A program made the translations under genes and the position numbers. The notes under the pieces are model-generated. The model saw only the letters and a program-made list of their open reading frames with translations, ran no database searches and was not told where the DNA came from. A stretch of 10,001 bases of DNA from assembly GCA_038319625.1 (NCBI GenBank), contig JBBQDK010000112.1, forward strand, positions 1-10,001. Direction: 5' to 3'. The stretch is from JBBQDK01 sp038319625. GTDB taxonomy: Bacteria; Pseudomonadota; Gammaproteobacteria; JBBQDK01. Shown here piece by piece: positions 1 through 6,048 of the stretch; position 1 is the stretch's first letter; every line of letters starts with the position of its first letter.

Positions 1-1964
1 AAGGCGCCGACCCCTTCCTGCTCGGCGAGTTCAAACTCAGCGACGGGACACCCGTCAAACCCGCATTCCAGCTGTTGGTCGAGAGAGTAATGGACTACAC
101 GCCTGAGTGGGCCGAAGGCATCACCGGCATCACGGCAGTCACCATCCGCCGACTTGCCTATGAAATGGGCGTCACCGCACGCGACCAGACCATCGAACTG
201 CCGATCGCCTGGACCGACTGCTGGGGCAAGGAGCACGAGACCGTCACCGGCAACCCCGTAGCATTTCACGCCATGCGCGGTCTGGCCGCACACTCGAACG
301 GTTTCCACGCCATCCGCGCCTTGTCGATTCTGATGTCGATACTCGGCACCATCGACCGCCCCGGCGGCTTCCGTCACAAGGCGCCGTTCCCGCGGCCCAT
401 CCCGCCTTGCGCCAAGACACCTAAGGGCCCGGAGGGTGTACAGCCGAATACACCATTGGCCGGCATGGCATTGGGCTGGCCCGCCGACCCGGATGATCTG
501 TTCGTCGATAAAGACAACAATCCGGTGCGCATCGACAAGGCCTTCTCATGGGAATATCCGCTGTCGGTGCACGGACTGATGCACAACGTCATCACCAATG
601 CCTGGCGCGGCGACCCGTACAAAATCGACACGCTGATGATTTTCATGTCCAACATGGCCTGGAACTCAGCGATGAACACCGTCACGATCCGCGACATGCT
701 CAACGACAAGGATGACAGCGGTGAATTCAAGATCCCTTTTCTGATCGTCTGCGACGCCTTCCAGTCGGAAATTGTCGCTTACGCGGACCTGGTCTTGCCC
801 GACACTACTTATCTCGAACGTCACGACGTGATGTCCATGCTCGACCGGCCAATTTCCGAATTCGAAGGCCCGGTGGATTCGGTACGTATTCCTGTTGTAC
901 CGCCGACAGGCCAGTGCAAACCCTTCCAGGATGTCCTGATCGAACTCGGCACGCGTCTCAAGCTGCCGGCATTCACTGAGAAAGACGGCACACGTAAATT
1001 CCGCGATTACCCGGACTTCATCACCAATTACGAAACCGAAGTCGGTTCCGGCATTGGCTTTCTGGCCGGCTGGCGCGGCAAAGGCGGAGAGAAGTTCATG
1101 AAGGGTGAGCCCAATCCCAAACAGTGGGAGATGTACGAGAAGAACAACTGTGTCTTCCAATATCACCTGCCGCGCTCCTACCAGTACATGCGCAACTGGA
1201 ACCAGGGCTATCTGGAGTGGGCACAACGGCATCGGCTGACGCGTTACGCTGAGCCGATCCTGATCCATCTCTATTCCGAGGTACTGCAGAAGTTCCGTCT
1301 CGCCGCGCAAGGCAAGTGGGACGGCAAGCAACCACCCGAACATCTGCGTGAACGCATCGAAACCTATTTCGATCCCCTGCCGTTCTATTACGAACCGCTG
1401 GAGTCGCAACAGACCGACCTTGCTAAATTCCCGCTCAATGCCATCACGCAGCGGCCCATGGCGATGTATCACTCCTGGGATTCGCTGAACGCCTGGCTGC
1501 GCCAGATCCACGCGCACAATTATCTTGTCATGAGTCCCAAGCTCGGTCAGCAGGGCGAGTTCAAGGATGGCGATTGGGTCTGGGTCGAGTCGATGTGGGG
1601 CAAGGTACGCTGCATGTGCCGATTCTCTGAAGCCGTCGAACCCGGCACGGTATGGACCTGGAACGCCATCGGCAAAGCCGACGGCGCCTGGAATCTCGAA
1701 CCGAAGGCCAATGAAGCCCAGAAAGGCTTCCTGCTGAATCACCTGATCTCGGAAGAACTGCCGGCCAGCAAACACGGTGAACACCTTTCCAACTCCGACC
1801 CGGTTACCGGACAGGCCGGCTGGTACGATGTGCGCGTACGCGTATACAAGGCCGATGCCACCGACCCCAAGGAAACCTCGCCACAATTTGCGACATTGAA
1901 AACGGTACCGGGCAAAGGGCAACGCAAATCCTGGCTTTCATACTTTGCGGGGAAAAAGGCCTAA
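1..1964 (+). CDS. soeA: Sulfite dehydrogenase (quinone) catalytic subunit SoeA, molybdopterin oxidoreductase, 5' partial
   Basis: This is the large subunit of a complex iron-sulfur molybdoenzyme, most likely SoeA, which oxidises sulfite to sulfate in the cytoplasm at a bis-MGD molybdenum centre. The reading frame is open from base 3, so 653 residues are visible. SoeA proteins are usually about 950-1000 residues, so the N-terminal [4Fe-4S] motif and roughly the first third lie outside the window. Visible marks are the stretch AFHAMRGLAAHSNGFHAIRA (264-323), followed by GTIDRPGGF, and the family motif LVLPDTTYLERHD (789-827). A C-terminal MGD-binding domain runs from about 1430 to the stop. The internal ATG at 75 is only a methionine within the gene. 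The four-cluster ferredoxin subunit and DmsC-like anchor downstream favour SoeABC over formate dehydrogenase or TtrA. Related DMSO, tetrathionate or polysulfide reductases share this architecture and cannot be fully excluded. The stop is 5 nt before a long hairpin. Confidence 0.82.
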   Translation, partial: GADPFLLGEFKLSDGTPVKPAFQLLVERVMDYTPEWAEGITGITAVTIRRLAYEMGVTARDQTIELPIAWTDCWGKEHETVTGNPVAFHAMRGLAAHSNGFHAIRALSILMSILGTIDRPGGFRHKAPFPRPIPPCAKTPKGPEGVQPNTPLAGMALGWPADPDDLFVDKDNNPVRIDKAFSWEYPLSVHGLMHNVITNAWRGDPYKIDTLMIFMSNMAWNSAMNTVTIRDMLNDKDDSGEFKIPFLIVCDAFQSEIVAYADLVLPDTTYLERHDVMSMLDRPISEFEGPVDSVRIPVVPPTGQCKPFQDVLIELGTRLKLPAFTEKDGTRKFRDYPDFITNYETEVGSGIGFLAGWRGKGGEKFMKGEPNPKQWEMYEKNNCVFQYHLPRSYQYMRNWNQGYLEWAQRHRLTRYAEPILIHLYSEVLQKFRLAAQGKWDGKQPPEHLRERIETYFDPLPFYYEPLESQQTDLAKFPLNAITQRPMAMYHSWDSLNAWLRQIHAHNYLVMSPKLGQQGEFKDGDWVWVESMWGKVRCMCRFSEAVEPGTVWTWNAIGKADGAWNLEPKANEAQKGFLLNHLISEELPASKHGEHLSNSDPVTGQAGWYDVRVRVYKADATDPKETSPQFATLKTVPGKGQRKSWLSYFAGKKA

Positions 1965-1969
1965 CTCTG

Positions 1970-2117
1970 TTTGAACCGTCAAGGACGCCAAGTGCGTCAA
2001 GGAATTTTCAGCATGAGAATATTTCTTGCGGGTTTGATAGTTTGGAATGACGCCTGATTTTGGCTTTTAAATTGAATATGTTTTTCTTGGCGCACTTGGC
2101 GTCCTTGGTGGTTCAAA
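1970..2117 (+). repeat. Long imperfect inverted repeat (35-bp arms of 9-mer tandem units) between soeA and soeB
   Basis: The left arm is 1970-2004 and the right arm 2083-2117, separated by a 78-nt AT-rich loop. Read outward-in, the left arm is TTTGAACC, two spacer bases, then CAAGGACGC, CAAGTGCGT, CAAGGAA. The right arm, reverse-complemented, is TTTGAACC, two bases, then CAAGGACGC, CAAGTGCGC, CAAGAAA. The four mismatching positions (1978/2109, 1979/2108, 1997/2090, 2002/2085) are all G-T pairs on the plus strand, so in the soe mRNA the 35-bp stem is uninterrupted with four G-U wobbles. The element starts 5 nt after the soeA stop and ends 16 nt before the soeB start. There is no T-run, so it is not a standard intrinsic terminator. 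It could be a MITE-like dispersed repeat or an mRNA processing or stability element. I see no clear flanking target duplication. Confidence 0.85.
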
Positions 2118-2133
2118 TTTCCGGGTTTGGCAA

Positions 2134-2865
2134 ATGACACAACTAGCACTCATCATCGATCTCAATGTCTGCGTCGGCTGTCATGCCTGCGTTACGTCAT
2201 GCAAGGAGTGGAACACCTCCGGTATCGCGGGCCCCATGTCCGACGATCAGCCGTACGGTAAAGATCCTAACGGCACGTTTTTCAATCGGGTGCAGACCTT
2301 CGAGGTCGGCGAATACCCGAACACCGAAACCGTGCATTTTCCCAAGAGTTGCCTGCACTGCGAAGAACCGCCGTGCGTGCCCGTCTGCCCGACCGGCGCC
2401 AGTTACAAGCGTCCCGAGGACGGTATCGTGCTGGTCGATTACGACAAGTGCATAGGCTGCAAGTATTGCTCATGGGCCTGTCCGTACGGCGCACGCGAGT
2501 TCGATGAGCATCAGAAGGTGATGAAGAAGTGTACGCTGTGCGTGGATCGCATCTACGATCAGGCATTGCCCGAGGCCGAGCGCAAGCCCGCCTGTGTCAT
2601 GGCCTGCCCGACCAGCGCGCGTCTGTTCGGCGATGTGCACGACCCCAACTCGCAAGTCTCCATCGCAATCCGCGAAGAAGGCGGTTATGCGCTGATGCCC
2701 GAATGGGGCACCAAGCCGGCCAATTACTACCTGCCGCGCCGCAAGACTCACATGACGATCCACGATGACGAACTGGTACGCGCCGACAACCCGCTCAAGA
2801 AAGAGCGTCAACTGCCCATGCCGGACAAGTCCGAGCCGTCATTGGATGATGTGACAAGTTGGTAA
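2134..2865 (+). CDS. soeB: Sulfite dehydrogenase iron-sulfur subunit SoeB
   Basis: This 243-residue ferredoxin-like subunit carries electrons from the molybdenum subunit to the membrane anchor. Sixteen cysteines form four [4Fe-4S] sites: C13/C16/C19/C23, C73/C76/C81/C85, C106/C109/C112/C116 and C133/C136/C154/C158. This is the DmsB/PhsB/SoeB arrangement, and the length is normal for it. There is no twin-arginine or other signal peptide, which agrees with the cytoplasmic location proposed for SoeABC. The ATG at 2134 puts the first cluster at residue 13, the usual place. The ribosome binding site is weak (a GGG tract about 9 nt upstream) and sits just outside the right arm of the preceding hairpin. 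The gene lies between soeA and soeC on the same strand, and a second hairpin follows the stop. The identity as a CISM iron-sulfur subunit is firm; the sulfite role rests on the neighbours and on overall similarity. Confidence 0.88.
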   Translation: MTQLALIIDLNVCVGCHACVTSCKEWNTSGIAGPMSDDQPYGKDPNGTFFNRVQTFEVGEYPNTETVHFPKSCLHCEEPPCVPVCPTGASYKRPEDGIVLVDYDKCIGCKYCSWACPYGAREFDEHQKVMKKCTLCVDRIYDQALPEAERKPACVMACPTSARLFGDVHDPNSQVSIAIREEGGYALMPEWGTKPANYYLPRRKTHMTIHDDELVRADNPLKKERQLPMPDKSEPSLDDVTSW

Positions 2866-2869
2866 AACA

Positions 2870-2944
2870 AGTAGCGAGTAGCGAGTGGTGAGGGGTATGG
2901 AAGGACTGCAACCTTGATAATTCCCAGACTCGTCACTCGCTACT
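2870..2944 (+). repeat. Inverted repeat with heptamer tandem units between soeB and soeC
   Basis: The left side is a tandem of heptamers: AGTAGCG (2870-2876), AGTAGCG (2877-2883) and AGTGGTG (2884-2890). The right side, reverse-complemented, reads AGTAGCG, AGTGACG, AGT (2944 back to 2928). Positions 2877-2892 pair with 2929-2944 as a 16-bp stem. The two non-Watson-Crick positions (2888/2933 and 2889/2932) are G-U and U-G on the plus strand. The loop is 36 nt and can form a small inner stem AAGG/CCTT (2901-2904 with 2912-2915). The element starts 4 nt after the soeB stop and ends 17 nt before the soeC start, leaving only the ribosome binding site outside. No T-run follows, so ordinary intrinsic termination is unlikely. 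Confidence 0.75.
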
Positions 2945-2961
2945 AATTTAAGAGATTTATT

Positions 2962-3939
2962 ATGAACCCCGCATTCTCCGTCATCTTTCTCACCACCCTG
3001 ATCGGCGCCGGTCAGGGTCTGTTTCTGGCGCTGTATACGGCGCAAAGTTATGCCGCGGTGGGCCTGTTGCCGCCACAAGCCGTAGATTTTTATTGGCATG
3101 GCAGTTTGGTCGCGCTGCTCCTGCTGGTTCTCGGCCTGATCGCCTCGTTCTTCCACCTCGGTCATCCCGAGAGGGCCTGGCGCAGCGCGGCGCGCTGGCG
3201 AACCTCGTGGCTGTCGCGCGAGGTCATCGTTTTGCCTGCGGTCATCATAGGCGTTCTGGTCTATGGCCTGGTCTGGCACCTGGGCTGGGACTTGAGCCTT
3301 ATCGGTATACAGAGCGGCATACACGATGACCTTGCTTTGCTAATCGGGCTTGGCACGACGCTGCTGACCTTCCTGCTGTTTCTCTGTACCGGCATGATCT
3401 ATGCGTGCATCAAGTTCCTGCAGGAGTGGGCCAGTCCGCTGACGGTGATCAACTACCTGTTACTCGGCACCGCTTCCGGCTTCACACTGGCCGCCGCCTT
3501 CAGCGCCTACGCCGCGCCGGCATTGATCGACTTCTATTCGGCCTGGGCCATTATCATTACGCTTGCCGCCTTCGTCATGCGCATCTCGGCGCTGCTACGC
3601 AATGCACGCATCAAGTACAAATCTACACTGCAGACCGCCATCGGCGTGCGTCATGTGCGCATCGTGCAGAAAGCTCAAGGTCAAATGGGCGGTTCGTTCA
3701 ATACCCGCGATTTCTTCCATCACGCCAGTGCTGCTGCCTTCCGCTCCATAAAATGGCTGTTTCTGCTACTGGTGTTCGCCGTGCCGGTGGCACTGTTATG
3801 GGCGGGAGTGTCGAACCACGAACCATCGCTGTTCGTGGCGGCATTCCTCACTCAGTATCTGGGACTGCTCTTGGAGCGCTGGTTCTTTTTCGCCCAGGCC
3901 AATCATCCGCAGAATCTGTATTACCAGACCATTTCCTGA
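2962..3939 (+). CDS. soeC: Sulfite dehydrogenase membrane subunit SoeC (DmsC/NrfD-like quinone-binding anchor)
   Basis: This 325-residue integral membrane protein should anchor SoeAB to the cytoplasmic membrane and pass electrons to quinone. About eight hydrophobic segments are visible, near residues 7-29, 46-65, 88-107, 124-149, 160-182, 188-208, 263-283 and 288-308. The motif FHLGHPERAWRS (64-75) and then TSWLSRE (81-87), after the second segment, are typical of DmsC-family anchors. A basic cytoplasmic-type loop lies at about 212-250. The ATG at 2962 is supported by an AGAG ribosome-binding sequence 7 nt upstream, just outside the hairpin that separates it from soeB. It is the third gene of the soeABC order and the last plus-strand gene before a convergent thioesterase gene 49 nt away. 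The DmsC-type rather than NrfD-type anchor is what the SoeC family is known for. Confidence 0.83.
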   Translation: MNPAFSVIFLTTLIGAGQGLFLALYTAQSYAAVGLLPPQAVDFYWHGSLVALLLLVLGLIASFFHLGHPERAWRSAARWRTSWLSREVIVLPAVIIGVLVYGLVWHLGWDLSLIGIQSGIHDDLALLIGLGTTLLTFLLFLCTGMIYACIKFLQEWASPLTVINYLLLGTASGFTLAAAFSAYAAPALIDFYSAWAIIITLAAFVMRISALLRNARIKYKSTLQTAIGVRHVRIVQKAQGQMGGSFNTRDFFHHASAAAFRSIKWLFLLLVFAVPVALLWAGVSNHEPSLFVAAFLTQYLGLLLERWFFFAQANHPQNLYYQTIS

Positions 3940-3971
3940 TACGTGCCTTGCTGTAAGACGATCTGCCGACC

Positions 3972-3987
3972 GCAGGTCTGAGCCTGC
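3972..3987. terminator. Small hairpin between convergent soeC and thioesterase genes, weak terminator candidate
   Basis: GCAGG (3972-3976) and CCTGC (3983-3987) form a 5-bp GC-rich stem with a 6-nt loop in the 49-nt gap between two converging genes. Position favours a bidirectional terminator, but neither strand has the expected run of T after the stem, so this is only a candidate. Confidence 0.25.
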
Positions 3988-3988
3988 C

Positions 3989-4408
3989 TCAACAGGTCAC
4001 CGTAGTGTCATTCTCCGGTGGCACGGTGCGCGGCTTGCGGTTCTCGTCGATGGCGACATAGGTGAGTGTGGCCGCGGTGACATGGATGCAGGCGGCCACA
4101 CCGTGGCGCATGCGTTCGGCATAGACCTTGACTTCGACGGTGATCGAACTGCGCCCGACACGTGTTACCGTGGCATAGAAACTCACCAGGTCGCCGACCA
4201 GCACCGGCTTGCGAAACTGAAAGGCATTTACCGCCACCGTGACGATGCGGCCTTGTGCACGCCGGAAAGCGGCAATGCTGCCGGCGATATCGACCTGTGA
4301 CATGATCCAGCCACCGAAAATATCGCCACCGGCATTGGCGTCCTGAGGTGTCGCCATCACGCGCGTTGCCGGCTGGTCTGTCGGGAGTGTGTCAGCTGTT
4401 AGTGTCAT
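3989..4408 (-). CDS. Acyl-CoA thioesterase, YciA-type hotdog fold
   Basis: This 139-residue single-domain hotdog protein should hydrolyse acyl-CoA to free acid and CoA in the cytoplasm. It matches the YciA family in length and in the core motif QDANAGGDIFGGWIMSQVDIAG (residues 22-43). In that motif N25 and D40 correspond to the conserved active-site Asn and Asp. A second conserved part is AFQFRKPVLVGDLVSFYATV (62-81). The frame stays open upstream to 4534, but the start at 4408 is preferred. The family's N-terminus begins there, and an AGGG ribosome-binding sequence lies 7 nt upstream on the minus strand. It is transcribed convergently to soeC and divergently from moaA and has no visible partner gene. 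Substrate preference cannot be read from sequence; YciA enzymes act broadly on short to long acyl-CoAs. Confidence 0.85.
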   Translation of the reverse strand: MTLTADTLPTDQPATRVMATPQDANAGGDIFGGWIMSQVDIAGSIAAFRRAQGRIVTVAVNAFQFRKPVLVGDLVSFYATVTRVGRSSITVEVKVYAERMRHGVAACIHVTAATLTYVAIDENRKPRTVPPENDTTVTC

Positions 4409-4719
4409 GATTAACCCTGCGGATGTGGATGTGACGTCTGCCGAGTGTCCAGTGCCTGGTTTCGCGTCATACACAGCCAAGGTCTGTCTGATTATAGTAT
4501 CACCAGATCCGTGATCGAATGCGTTACGACCCAAACAGCATGTTCTGCACAGTCCCCCGGTTGTTCCGGCGTCGATTTCAGCCTCCGATCAGATCCCTGG
4601 CGTTTAATCGACCGACTGTGATCAGTCCATAGCCACCCTCAATAACCACTGGAAGACAATGGCCTCCTTAACACGGCGCCATGCAGACCCTTGTAACCAC
4701 TGTGACGGCTCGTTAATGT
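4409..4719. other. Divergent intergenic region between thioesterase gene and moaA
   Basis: This 311-bp gap has no convincing gene. It must hold the promoters of both flanking genes. It contains a perfect TATAAT on the minus strand (4491-4496) and a small palindrome GACTG-TGAT-CAGTC (4614-4627) about 93 nt before moaA. I could not identify a good sigma-70 promoter for moaA, nor a structure I would dare call a molybdenum-cofactor riboswitch. Confidence 0.5.
4491..4519 (-). promoter_or_regulatory. Candidate promoter of the thioesterase gene
   Basis: On the minus strand a perfect -10 box TATAAT covers 4496-4491. At 17-bp spacing the -35 position holds TTCGAT (4519-4514), a poor match to TTGACA. 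Transcription would begin near 4484 and leave a leader of about 76 nt before the start codon at 4408. The call rests mostly on the -10 box and its position. Confidence 0.35.
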
Positions 4720-5709
4720 ATGACTATGGACAAGCAACTGATCGATCCCTACGGCCGCCGCATCGAATACGTGCGCCTGTCGGTCACCGACCGTTGCGAC
4801 CTGCGCTGCTTTTATTGCCTGCCGAAAGGCTTCCGCGATTTTCAAGAACCGGACAACTGGCTCAGCTTTGATGAAATCGAGCGAGTAATCGGCGCTTTTG
4901 CCGCAGTGGGTGTACGTCGTGTGCGTCTCACCGGCGGTGAACCGTTGACACGCCATCGGTTGCCCGAACTCGCGGCACGCTTGGCAGTGGTGCCCGGCAT
5001 CGATGACCTTTCGCTCAGCACCAACGCCACGCGTCTCGACAAGCATGCTGTGGCGCTGAAGGCCGCCGGCGTGACACGCATCAACGTCAGTCTCGACAGC
5101 CTGCGCCCCGACCGCTTCAAGAGCATCACCGGTGGTCGGCTCGATAAAGTGCTGGCCGGACTGATGGCCGCCAAGGCGGCTGGCTTTGCGCCGATCAAGA
5201 TCAATATGGTGGCACTGCGCGGCGTCAACGATGATGAGTTCGAGGACATGGTCGCGTTCTGCATCGAGCACGATTTCACATTGCGCTTTATCGAAACCAT
5301 GCCCATGGGCAGTACGGGTCGTGATGCCACCGATAACTATATCGACTTGCAGGACGTGAAGCAGCAGTTGGGAAAGCGTTTCGAACTGCTACCGGGTGTC
5401 ATGCCTGGCGGCGGACCGGCACGTTACGTGCGGGTCGCCGGCAGTGAGTTGCGCATCGGTTTCATCACGCCGATTTCGCAGCACTTCTGTGCCACTTGTA
5501 ATCGAGTGCGCTTGTCGGCGGAAGGTACGCTGTATCTGTGCCTTGGTCAGGATGACAAAGTAGAGTTGCGACCGATGTTGCGTGCCGGCATCAGCGATAC
5601 GGAATTACAACTGGCTATCGCACAGGCGATAAAGATCAAACCGGAGCGCCATGAGTTCAAGGAAAAACCGGAGCAGGTGATACGCTTTATGTCGGTAACC
5701 GGCGGGTGA
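4720..5709 (+). CDS. moaA: GTP 3',8-cyclase MoaA, molybdenum cofactor biosynthesis
   Basis: MoaA is a radical SAM enzyme that converts GTP to 3',8-cyclo-7,8-dihydro-GTP, the first step of molybdopterin synthesis. The protein has 329 residues, normal for the family. The SAM cluster motif CDLRCFYC gives C26, C30 and C33, and TGGEPL (71-76) is the SAM-binding GGE motif. The second, substrate-binding cluster is C257, C260 and C274 (CATC, then NRVRLSAEGTLYLC). GPARY is at 232-236, and the protein ends in the conserved Gly-Gly required for activity. The start at 4720 gives MTMDKQLIDPYGR; the ATG at 4726 is an equally plausible alternative, since no strong ribosome binding site is visible before either. 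It is a single gene here with no other moa or moe gene in view. Its closeness to a molybdoenzyme operon suggests it supplies SoeA and other Mo enzymes, though the two are separated by an unrelated gene. Confidence 0.96.
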   Translation: MTMDKQLIDPYGRRIEYVRLSVTDRCDLRCFYCLPKGFRDFQEPDNWLSFDEIERVIGAFAAVGVRRVRLTGGEPLTRHRLPELAARLAVVPGIDDLSLSTNATRLDKHAVALKAAGVTRINVSLDSLRPDRFKSITGGRLDKVLAGLMAAKAAGFAPIKINMVALRGVNDDEFEDMVAFCIEHDFTLRFIETMPMGSTGRDATDNYIDLQDVKQQLGKRFELLPGVMPGGGPARYVRVAGSELRIGFITPISQHFCATCNRVRLSAEGTLYLCLGQDDKVELRPMLRAGISDTELQLAIAQAIKIKPERHEFKEKPEQVIRFMSVTGG

Positions 5710-5842
5710 GCCGGTGCGGTGAATTACGTCAAGGAACATCTGTACGAGCGGTCCACGTACGAACGGGGATCTGGTGGTGTGCTTCATTCTGTTTGGCACT
5801 TATGCCGCATGCTCGCTAAACACCGATGTTTGGAAGAACGGT

Positions 5843-5868
5843 CCTTCTCCCGAAGGGGTGAGGGAGAA
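5843..5868. repeat. Palindromic element with two alternative stems
   Basis: TTCTCCC (5845-5851) is the exact reverse complement of GGGAGAA (5862-5868), giving a 7-bp stem around a 10-nt loop. The same left side can instead form CCTTC (5843-5847) with GAAGG (5852-5856) around a TCCC tetraloop. The two folds exclude each other. Sequences of this CTTCTCCC...GGTGAGGGAGAA kind recur as dispersed repeats in proteobacterial intergenic regions; that this one is a repeat copy is my inference. Confidence 0.5.
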
Positions 5869-5923
5869 ACTGCCACCGGGATGCTTCATGATCAGGCGCA
5901 TGGCGATTCTCGGCGCTTGAATT

Positions 5924-5960
5924 AAGTTCCAAGGATTACGGAGCACACCCCTAGGAACTT
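5924..5960. repeat. Inverted repeat, 11-bp arms with one mismatch
   Basis: AAGTTCCAAGG (5924-5934) is the reverse complement of CCTAGGAACTT (5950-5960) except for one central A-A mismatch, around a 15-nt loop. It lies between converging genes and could help stop transcription from either side, but no T-run follows. It may be part of the same repeat patch as the neighbouring palindromes. Confidence 0.55.
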
Positions 5961-5980
5961 GCAGATATCTGACAGCTGGC

Positions 5981-5998
5981 TTCCCGCTTTCGCGGGAA
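5981..5998 (-). repeat. REP-like palindrome with GNRA tetraloop
   Basis: On the minus strand this reads TTCCCGC-GAAA-GCGGGAA, a perfect 7-bp stem capped by a GAAA (GNRA-type) tetraloop. It sits about 50 nt after the protease stop codon in the protease transcript. The core, with the flanking CTGTC and GCCAG on either side, resembles the widespread proteobacterial dispersed repeat of the form ATTCCCGCGAAAGCGGGAAT followed by CCAG. That comparison is from memory. Such elements downstream of genes often act as 3' mRNA stabilisers. No U-tract follows, so it is not a classical terminator. Confidence 0.6.
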
Positions 5999-6048
5999 AG
6001 ACAGACTGAACCAGTGCTTTGTGATGTGTTACCCAGCAGACGGCGCGC

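Larger units (their letters stand above)
5710..6048. other. Intergenic region with three inverted repeats, no gene seen
   Basis: This 339-bp gap lies between the converging moaA and protease genes. The open frame at 5719-5925 has no recognisable protein character and I do not call it. The stretch holds a short direct repeat, GTACGAGCGG at 5742-5751 and GTACGAACGG at 5757-5766. It also holds the three palindromic elements listed separately at 5843-5868, 5924-5960 and 5981-5998. None is followed by a run of T in either direction. Confidence 0.6.

Noticed and set aside
666..1922. Open frame of 418 codons on the minus strand opposite soeA
   Set aside because: It lies wholly antisense to a well-conserved coding region, shows no family motif and is explained by the codon bias of soeA.
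1970..2117. Hairpin after soeA as an intrinsic terminator
   Set aside because: There is no T-run after the right arm, the loop is 78 nt, and soeB, needed for the same complex, follows 16 nt later.
1970..2944. CRISPR-like arrays in the tandem-repeat gaps
   Set aside because: The units are 7-9 bp, contiguous and inverted, with no spacers of regular length and no cas genes.
4409..4534. Upstream extension of the thioesterase to a start at 4534
   Set aside because: The extra 42 residues are not typical of YciA, and a ribosome binding site plus the usual N-terminus support the start at 4408; the candidate promoter also falls inside the extension.
5719..5925. 68-codon frame after moaA
   Set aside because: It runs through palindromic repeats, has no ribosome binding site or known motif, and its composition is not protein-like.
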